Positions 57,592 through 64,000 of a stretch of DNA of 64,000 nucleotides are shown piece after piece. The translations under genes and the position numbers were made by a program. The DNA is taken from contig SVFG01000001.1 in the NCBI GenBank assembly GCA_015056975.1, forward strand, positions 61,556-125,555, given 5' to 3'. Within the stretch, counting starts at the first letter, position 1, and the number at the start of each line of letters is the position of its first letter. The notes beneath the pieces were generated by a model. The model worked only from the letters and a program-made list of their open reading frames with translations, ran no database searches and was not told the origin of the DNA. The stretch is from Lachnospiraceae bacterium. Lineage in GTDB: Bacteria; Bacillota; Clostridia; Lachnospirales; Lachnospiraceae.

Positions 57592-59205
57592 ATGGTAGTA
57601 CAGCACAATTTAACAGCAATGAACTCTAACAGAATGTTAGGATTAACCACAGCAACTCAGGCTAAGTCAACAGAGAAGTTATCATCCGGTTACAAGATCA
57701 ACCGTGCAGCAGATGATGCAGCTGGTCTCTCCATTAGTGAGAAGATGAGAAAGCAGATTCGTGGTTTGACACAGGCTTCCCTGAATGCTCAGGATGGTAT
57801 CTCCGCAGTACAGACTGCAGAAGGTGCTTTGAACGAAGTTCAGGATATGCTTCAGAGAGCAAACGAATTGGCAGTTAAGGCTGCAAACGGAACCATGTCT
57901 GAAACTGATAGAAATTACATCCAGGATGAAATTGATCAGTTGGTAACAGAGATTGACCGTGTATCTACAACTACCAAGTTCAACGAAACCTATTTGCTTA
58001 AGGGTGACGGAAAAACAGCTACATTTGAAGAAGAGACAACTTACACAGTTGATGGTGTTACTGTAACAGTTGCAGCTAACAAAGAAATCAAATCCGGCGA
58101 TGAAGTATTGCTCGGTACAGTTGCTGAAAGTGCAACCAAGCGTGAAGTTGCATCTTTCACCGAAGCTGATACAGATGGTAACTTCACAGTAACCGGTAAT
58201 GTAACAGACAGCGTAGCAGCAGGAACCTATACTTACAATGCAGGTGGCGATACTTATACTAAAGCCGCAGCATATGATTTGTATAAGATAACTACAGATG
58301 GTACTGGTAAGATTTCCACTATTACTGCAGTAGCAGAAGATGATTTGGGTACTGCATTTGCTGCCATTGATGCTGAAACGTATGTAACGACAGGAAATAG
58401 TATTACATACTATGCTTATGCTACAGCTGGAGCAGCAACACCGACTGGTACCGGTGGCACTACTCTTACCGGTGCTACAGCAATTGCCAAAGATGCTCAG
58501 GCAACTTATATTACCAAGACTACTGTAGCTGCCGGTTGGTATGCAGAAGGTGCTTCTTCACCAACTGCTTTAGGTGTTACCGCATCTAACATGGAAACCG
58601 GTGACCAGATTGTAATTCAAGCCAAGAAAGAGCTTACAGCTGCAACTGGTATTACGGGAACCTATACTGGTGACATTTCCGATCTTGAAGCTGGTGATGA
58701 AGTAAAGGCATACATGAAAGTTGTTGAAGACGCTGCAACAGGCAATAAGACTGTTACATTGGAAGCTACAGAGCCTGCAGTTGATCCTCTGTTGTTAAAA
58801 CTTCATGTAGGTGCAGATAGCACTGAAGACAATCAGATTTCTGTATCCATCAGTTCTATGAGTTCCAAGGGACTTGGTTTGCTGGATGAAGATGGAAAGC
58901 TTCTTGTTAACGGTGACAACGACCTTAACGCTCGTGCAGCCATCGATACTATCGCAGAAGCTCTTCAGCAGGTATCTACTCAGCGTTCCGCACTCGGTGC
59001 AGTTCAGAACAGACTTGAGCATACCATCAACAACTTAGACAACGTAGTTGAGAATACTACTGCTGCAGAAGCTCAGATTCGTGATACTGATATGGCTACT
59101 GAGATGGTTAGATACTCCAACAACAACATCCTTGCGCAGGCAGGACAGGCTATGTTGGCTCAGGCTAACCAGGCTAACCAGGGAGTTCTTTCCTTACTTG
59201 GCTAA
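57592..59205 (+). CDS. Flagellin with expanded variable central domain
   Basis: MVVQHNLTAMNSNRMLG...EKLSSGYKINRAADDAAGLSISEKMRKQIRGL; C-terminal AEAQIRDTDMATEMVRYSNNNILAQAGQAMLAQANQANQGVLSLLG. Confidence 0.97.
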   Translation: MVVQHNLTAMNSNRMLGLTTATQAKSTEKLSSGYKINRAADDAAGLSISEKMRKQIRGLTQASLNAQDGISAVQTAEGALNEVQDMLQRANELAVKAANGTMSETDRNYIQDEIDQLVTEIDRVSTTTKFNETYLLKGDGKTATFEEETTYTVDGVTVTVAANKEIKSGDEVLLGTVAESATKREVASFTEADTDGNFTVTGNVTDSVAAGTYTYNAGGDTYTKAAAYDLYKITTDGTGKISTITAVAEDDLGTAFAAIDAETYVTTGNSITYYAYATAGAATPTGTGGTTLTGATAIAKDAQATYITKTTVAAGWYAEGASSPTALGVTASNMETGDQIVIQAKKELTAATGITGTYTGDISDLEAGDEVKAYMKVVEDAATGNKTVTLEATEPAVDPLLLKLHVGADSTEDNQISVSISSMSSKGLGLLDEDGKLLVNGDNDLNARAAIDTIAEALQQVSTQRSALGAVQNRLEHTINNLDNVVENTTAAEAQIRDTDMATEMVRYSNNNILAQAGQAMLAQANQANQGVLSLLG

Positions 59206-59243
59206 TGAGTTCATGCAAACAGCATAACAAACTAACCATAATT

Positions 59244-59270
59244 GGAGCGGTCGTTTGACCGCTCCTTTTT
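59244..59270 (+). terminator. Intrinsic terminator of flagellin
   Basis: ggagcggtcgtttgaccgctcctttttt. Confidence 0.9.
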
Positions 59271-59660
59271 TGCATAATTATTTTTTAAAACAAAAGACGG
59301 AACCTAGACTCTGTTTACTAAACGTAGTAAAATTCAGAGATCTTTAAAATGGATTATGTTTACAGTAAGCACGATATTGCTTATATTCAAACTAAGAATA
59401 GTAAAGCAATACCTATTGAATGGTAGAAAAGATTTATGAGTTGGTATATTTTAGTTGTTTTCGAGATGATTTACCAACTAGGTATATATAAGATTTCTGC
59501 CGATAGGTAAATTTTATCTTTGGGGGAAATTTTTTACCTACGAAAGACCTCAAAATGTGTTCGAGAGGGTAATTTATCTCTCTGTAGGAAAAATAATACC
59601 TAATGCCGCAAGCGAAATAACATAGCAGTAGGTAAAGTATAGTAATAAAAGACGGAACCC

Positions 59661-59867
59661 CTACAGTTCCGCCCTTGCTTTTTCCACAAATTCTTCTGAA
59701 CACTCTGCCAAAGCACAGATATCCTCTGTGGACATGCCGCGTTTGAGCATATTTGAAACTACAATGTGTGTTTTGTTTTGGATGCCTTGTGTAATACCCT
59801 GGCTCACGCCCTCATTTACTCCCACTGCTCTGGCATCCGCCAACAATTCTCTCATAGCCTGACACAT
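59661..59867 (-). CDS. Candidate nested in-frame small protein (RpnS-like, 68 aa)
   Basis: Minus-strand GGAGG (59880-59876), 8-nt spacer, ATG at 59867, in frame. Confidence 0.45.
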   Translation of the reverse strand: MCQAMRELLADARAVGVNEGVSQGITQGIQNKTHIVVSNMLKRGMSTEDICALAECSEEFVEKARAEL

Positions 59868-60635
59868 ATCAAATTCCTCCTCGTTTTCTTCGTTGATGTG
59901 CATAAATGATTCTCTCTCATCCCATAGTTTAGGTATGTTTAAAGTAATGGATAATACCTTTACGGTATCCTCATCCAGACTTTGATAAGCTGGATTTTCA
60001 GACAAGGTTCGGTAAAGCATCTTTTTATCCTGCCTGTATGTCATGGCGGTAAATACTTCCCGTAGTTCGGTATGAAACATATCAAAGTCAGTGTGATCGT
60101 TCACACAAAACAGCCGAAAAGGATAATCTGCAAAATAACGGCTCATGTCATCTCCATCCGCTCCGAAATCCATCATGTCCCGCAGGGATAAGGGGCCGTC
60201 CCAAGGCTCCTCTCCGTGATAAAGGCACAATGTATATACCGGTGCCAAGCGGTCCGTCTTTTGCAGACCGCACAATTTCTCGGCGGCAGAATGTAGCAAC
60301 TTATGTTCCTTGTTGTGCTGTTTTATCTGTTTGAGCTGTTTCACATATTCCAGGGTGTCATACTCCATGCACCTAAAGGGCATAGAATAGTCGATGTGTG
60401 TTTGATTTTCCAGTGACAGAATGCGCAGGGTCTCGCCTGTTCGCAGTGTCATTTTCAAATCCCGGAACCGTGGGGAAATATGTTTTCCCTTGTCAGAAGC
60501 ATATTGTTCCGAAGCTTCCAGTAAATCAGTAGCTTTTATAACCGGAGTTCCATGAAAGAAGACACCGTTAAAAAAGTCTGCAAAGCGTGTGCGGTCGCTG
60601 AGATAGTCCCGCATAACTACATCCGTTTTTCCCAT
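59661..60635 (-). CDS. Rpn family nuclease/putative transposase
   Basis: MGKTDVVMRDYLSDRTRFADFFNGVFFHGTPVIKATDLLEASEQ...; C-terminal GVNEGVSQGITQGIQ; start reassigned to 60635 (aaggagg RBS). Confidence 0.85.
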   Translation of the reverse strand: MGKTDVVMRDYLSDRTRFADFFNGVFFHGTPVIKATDLLEASEQYASDKGKHISPRFRDLKMTLRTGETLRILSLENQTHIDYSMPFRCMEYDTLEYVKQLKQIKQHNKEHKLLHSAAEKLCGLQKTDRLAPVYTLCLYHGEEPWDGPLSLRDMMDFGADGDDMSRYFADYPFRLFCVNDHTDFDMFHTELREVFTAMTYRQDKKMLYRTLSENPAYQSLDEDTVKVLSITLNIPKLWDERESFMHINEENEEEFDMCQAMRELLADARAVGVNEGVSQGITQGIQNKTHIVVSNMLKRGMSTEDICALAECSEEFVEKARAEL

Positions 60636-61007
60636 GTAAAACCTCCTTGGTATAGGCAGAGGCTGTACAGGGTTCATGCGCTCTGCCATTTGTAGTATTG
60701 GAGTAAAATGGCAGAAATGCCTGAATGTGCGAATGCACGGTTCTTTGATTACTCTTGATAGATATATGGTACAATATATATAATGTGATGTCAATATGTT
60801 AATGTAATATAGAATATTTATTTGGAGTCAACGAAATAACGACACTTGATATTCTTGTTATAATGTGTTACTATCAGCTTAAAGCATCAGATTTCTAATA
60901 TTCATATCTTTGGAGCTTTCGCTCAATTTTCTTGAAATCCTGCTTTATATCCCAATATTACAAAAGCAGGAACTTAAGAAGCGTTCCTGCCATAAGGAGG
61001 AATGCCT

Positions 61008-61904
61008 ATGAGCAAAAAGATACCTAAGACGTTGCAGGAGCTGAATCTGGTAGACAGATTCCTGTTTGATGAAGCAATGGAGATACCACGGGTGTATGAG
61101 ACTGTGGTGGAAATATTGCTGGAAAAGGAGCTTCATTTTCTGGATGAAGTACAGACGGAGAAGGAGCTTCGGGTTTCGCCCGGACTTCGTTCCATTAGAC
61201 TGGATGTGGTCAGCATGGATGAGTACCGGGAGATTTATTATACTGAGATGCAGAAGGAAAACACCTACAATCTGCCCAAGAGAAGCCGATATTATCAGGG
61301 ACAGCTGGATGTTTCCCTGTTGTCGCCGGGCGAGGTGGATTTCAATCGGTTGAATGATACCTGTATGATACTGGTGGCACCGTTTGATATCTTCGGAAAG
61401 GGTTTGTACCGGTATACCTTTGAGGGTCGATGCCTGGAGTGTCCTGAGCTTAGTATTGGTGACGGCGCAACCCGTATTTTCATCAATACCAAGGGGACCA
61501 ATAGGGAAGCTTTTTCCAAAGAATTTCTGGATTTCATGGAATATATTACAAATTCAACGGATGAAGTGGCGGACAATAGCGATAGCGAGAGGATTCGCTT
61601 CATTCATACGTCGGTTCAAGCAATCCGCCAAGCGGAGCAGATGGGAGTGAAGTATATGCAGAAATGGGAAGAAAGAGTATACGACAGACTTGAGGGACGC
61701 GAAGAGGGAAGAGCAGAAGGAAGAGCAGAGGGAAGAGCAGAAGGTCATTCTTGCGGAACGGCAGTTACTTTGGTAAAAAATGTGCAGAACCTCATGAAAA
61801 ATCTAAACATTTCCTTAGAAGAAGCCTGCGCAGCTGTTGAGGTAACAACTGCGCAGTATCAGGAATCCTGTGAATTGGCTGAGCGGCTTAGTCCACATCA
61901 TTAG
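61008..61904 (+). CDS. PD-(D/E)XK nuclease family transposase (Rpn-related)
   Basis: LVDRFLFDEAMEIPRVYETVVEILLEKELHFLDEVQTEKELRVSPGLRSIRLDVVSMDEYREIYYTEMQKE...LPKRSRYYQGQLD; preferred ATG 61008. Confidence 0.85.
   Translation: MSKKIPKTLQELNLVDRFLFDEAMEIPRVYETVVEILLEKELHFLDEVQTEKELRVSPGLRSIRLDVVSMDEYREIYYTEMQKENTYNLPKRSRYYQGQLDVSLLSPGEVDFNRLNDTCMILVAPFDIFGKGLYRYTFEGRCLECPELSIGDGATRIFINTKGTNREAFSKEFLDFMEYITNSTDEVADNSDSERIRFIHTSVQAIRQAEQMGVKYMQKWEERVYDRLEGREEGRAEGRAEGRAEGHSCGTAVTLVKNVQNLMKNLNISLEEACAAVEVTTAQYQESCELAERLSPHH
61656..61904 (+). CDS. Candidate nested in-frame small protein (RpnS-like, about 82 aa)
   Basis: GGAG (61644-61647), 8-nt spacer, ATG at 61656, in frame. Confidence 0.4.
   Translation: MQKWEERVYDRLEGREEGRAEGRAEGRAEGHSCGTAVTLVKNVQNLMKNLNISLEEACAAVEVTTAQYQESCELAERLSPHH
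61707..61742 (+). repeat. 12-bp tandem repeat encoding (GRAE)n
   Basis: ggaagagcagaa ggaagagcagag ggaagagcagaa. Confidence 0.85.
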
Positions 61905-62877
61905 GACTCTTTTTGCCGGACATATAGTCCATTGCATTTTGCAGAGTAGTTTCTGCGATGGCCTGCAATGCCTCTCTTGTAAAGAAGCCCTGATGTGAGG
62001 TAATCATTACATTGGGGAAAGAGAGCAATCTGGCTGTGGTGGAATGCTCTAATATTTCATCGGAGCGGTCCTCGAAGACGTTGTCTGTTTCCTCTTCATA
62101 TACATCCAGTCCCACGCCGGCGAATTTGTGCATGCGAATGCCTTCAATCAGGTCTTCAGTTTTTACCAGGGCACCACGGGAAGTGTTTATCAGGATTACA
62201 CCATCCTTCATCTGCTTGATGGTATCCAGTTGAATCATATGATAGGTGGAATCCATCAGAGGGCAATGTAGGGAAATTAAATCACTTTCTGCTAACACTT
62301 TTTCTAGAGAGACATATTCTACGAAATCCTTAAGGGATTCGTTCTCGTACACATCATAGGCAATAACCTTCATGCCGAATCCGTGACAGATGCGACACAT
62401 GGCAGCGCCGATTTTACCGGTACCGATAATGCCGGCGGTCTTTTGATACAGATTAAAGCCCATGAGTCCGCTTAAGCTGAAATCATTTTCTCGCACCTTG
62501 TTATATGCTTTATAAAGGCGGCGGTTACAAGCAAGGGCAAGTGCCATGGCATGTTCTGCAACTGCCTCGGGGGAGTAACCTGGCACACGCATGACACGAA
62601 TGTCATATTTGTGAGCGGTGTCCATGTCTACATTGTTATAGCCGGCACTTCGGAGAAGAATCAGTTTGACTCCTTTTGTATGAAGAATTTCCAGAGTTTG
62701 TGTGCCTACATCCGAGCTTACAAAAGCACATACGGCATCAAAACCGTCTGCCAGTGCGGCTGTGCGTGGCTCCAAATCGGATTTCAGATATTCGATTTCT
62801 ATTTCGGGATAAGCGTTACGCGTGGTTTCAAAGGACTTTTGATCGTAGCTTTTGGTATCATAGAAAAGTATTTTCAT
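61888..62877 (-). CDS. ldhA: D-lactate dehydrogenase/2-hydroxyacid dehydrogenase family
   Basis: MKILFYDTKSYDQKSF..., AGIIGTGKIGAAMCRI NAD motif, GLDVYEEE, FPNVMITSHQGFFTREAL. Confidence 0.9.
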   Translation of the reverse strand: MKILFYDTKSYDQKSFETTRNAYPEIEIEYLKSDLEPRTAALADGFDAVCAFVSSDVGTQTLEILHTKGVKLILLRSAGYNNVDMDTAHKYDIRVMRVPGYSPEAVAEHAMALALACNRRLYKAYNKVRENDFSLSGLMGFNLYQKTAGIIGTGKIGAAMCRICHGFGMKVIAYDVYENESLKDFVEYVSLEKVLAESDLISLHCPLMDSTYHMIQLDTIKQMKDGVILINTSRGALVKTEDLIEGIRMHKFAGVGLDVYEEETDNVFEDRSDEILEHSTTARLLSFPNVMITSHQGFFTREALQAIAETTLQNAMDYMSGKKSPNDVD

Positions 62878-62962
62878 GTTGAACCTCCTAAATTATTACT
62901 TATCTATAGTTTAGCTTATTATGAGAACAAAATACATACCTTTTTTTGAATTTATTTAATTA

Positions 62963-62993
62963 AAAAGAAGCCGGCATGAGTCCGGCTTCTTTG
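62963..62993. terminator. Intrinsic terminator
   Basis: aaagaagccgg...ccggcttcttt. Confidence 0.75.
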
Positions 62994-63008
62994 CTCTATG
63001 CGTATAAG

Positions 63009-63096
63009 CGGAGATGATGGGATTTGAACCCATGCGCCGGCGAACCGACCTACCGGATTTCGAATCCGGACCCTTCAACCACTTGGGTACATCTCC
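63009..63096 (-). tRNA. tRNA-Ser (anticodon CGA)
   Basis: Class II tRNA: 7-bp acceptor (GGAGATG/CATCTCC), anticodon stem-loop CCGGA-TTCGAAA-TCCGG, T-arm GGTTCAAATCC, long variable arm. Confidence 0.93.
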
Positions 63097-63284
63097 GTGG
63101 CATATTACAGCCTAATTCATTGTAAAGGAAAAGTGTTTTTTTGACAAGTGTTACAATATAAATATTTGAAAAATTAATCTGAAAATCCCTTGTAAAAGTT
63201 GTAACCGAGGAGATTATGGGGTATAATGATAGATATGAACTGCATCGAAAAGGCGGCCCGTGAGGCGGCGGAATGGAGGAACGC

Positions 63285-64000
63285 ATGAAGAGAATTGGTA
63301 TGTTAACCAGTGGCGGAGATTGTCAGGCATTAAATGCGGCAATGCGAGGAGTGGTGAAGACGCTTGACCACAGTGGTGAAGAGGTTGAGATTTATGGTTT
63401 TTTAGATGGATACAAGGGTTTGATTTACGGTAAATTCTGTATGCTGACAGGCAATGATTTTTCCGGAATACTGACGAAGGGTGGTACAATTCTGGGTACA
63501 TCGCGCACACCTTTTAAGACCATTCAGGACCCTGATGAGAACGGTTTGAATAAAGTGGAGGCTATGAAGCAGAATTATTACAAGCTTCAGCTGGACTGTC
63601 TGGTAATTTTAGGCGGAAACGGTACACACAAGACGGCCAATCTGCTTCGCCAGGAAGGATTGAATGTTGTGACTCTGCCCAAGACCATCGATAATGATTT
63701 GTGGGGCACGGATATGACCTTTGGTTTCCAAAGTGCAGTAGACATTGCGACCAATGCGATTGATTGCATCCATACGACAGCGGCATCTCACGGAAGAGTA
63801 TTTATCGTGGAAGTAATGGGACATAAAGTTGGCTGGCTTACCTTGAATGCGGGTATGGCGAGCGGTGCGGATATCATTTTAATTCCTGAGATTCCCTATG
63901 ATATTGACAAGGTGATAGACAAGATAGAAGAACGCGATAAGAAGGGTTGCCGTTTTACTATTATTGCTGTGGCAGAGGGCGCGATTTCCAAGAAGGATGC
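63285..64000 (+). CDS. pfkA: 6-phosphofructokinase, N-terminal part (3' truncated by window)
   Basis: MKRIGMLTSGGDCQALNAAMRGVV, GGNGTHKTANLL, LPKTIDNDLWGTDMTFGFQSA. Confidence 0.92.
   Translation, partial: MKRIGMLTSGGDCQALNAAMRGVVKTLDHSGEEVEIYGFLDGYKGLIYGKFCMLTGNDFSGILTKGGTILGTSRTPFKTIQDPDENGLNKVEAMKQNYYKLQLDCLVILGGNGTHKTANLLRQEGLNVVTLPKTIDNDLWGTDMTFGFQSAVDIATNAIDCIHTTAASHGRVFIVEVMGHKVGWLTLNAGMASGADIILIPEIPYDIDKVIDKIEERDKKGCRFTIIAVAEGAISKKD

Noticed and set aside
61707-61742. 12-bp repeats considered as CRISPR or regulatory iterons
   Set aside because: They encode GRAE repeats in frame in the Rpn C-terminus, a common feature of this family.

Overview
Window from a Gram-positive, probably Lachnospiraceae-like genome (taxonomy inferred from gene content only). 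Left flank, 0-10.8 kb: the end of a sugar-acid/L-fucose-type catabolic operon, a SAM methyltransferase, an AraC regulator divergent from a GH127-type enzyme, a signal-peptide-less GH9 enzyme and a GT39-like membrane protein. Next, 10.8-19.5 kb: three large secreted proteins (a GH-like protein, a BspA-type LRR protein, and a papain-like protease with Big2 domains) that share a C-terminal array of about 20-aa 'GLxFxNDxWWYVxxGxIDFxY' repeats. A fourth such protein lies at 47.1-49.8 kb. Between the third and fourth lies a complete type VII secretion (T7SSb-like) island, about 20.1-46.8 kb. It encodes EssC, an EsaB/YukD-like protein, a WXG100 protein, YwqH/YwqI-like helpers, an LXG protein and a DUF4176 protein. 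Embedded with these are a threonine-phosphorylation module (kinase, PP2C phosphatase, two FHA proteins), a CpaE/MinD-like ATPase, a 2442-aa Ig-like surface protein, and a four-domain fusion protein (PARG, SGNH hydrolase, FHA, kinase). Right flank: anion transporter, uvrB, uvrA, flagellin with a sigma-28-like promoter and structured leader, three Rpn/PD-(D/E)XK family genes, ldhA-like, tRNA-Ser(CGA) and the start of pfkA. Strongest leads: (1) the PARG-SGNH-FHA-kinase fusion inside a T7SS locus that lacks recognisable EsaA/EssA/EssB; (2) all three Rpn genes carry an in-frame internal Shine-Dalgarno plus ATG at 8-nt spacing, a candidate intragenic antitoxin; (3) the same three genes each have a tripartite A-B-A' leader able to form two mutually exclusive hairpins; (4) near-identical direct repeats flank the whole T7SS island about 30.4 kb apart.
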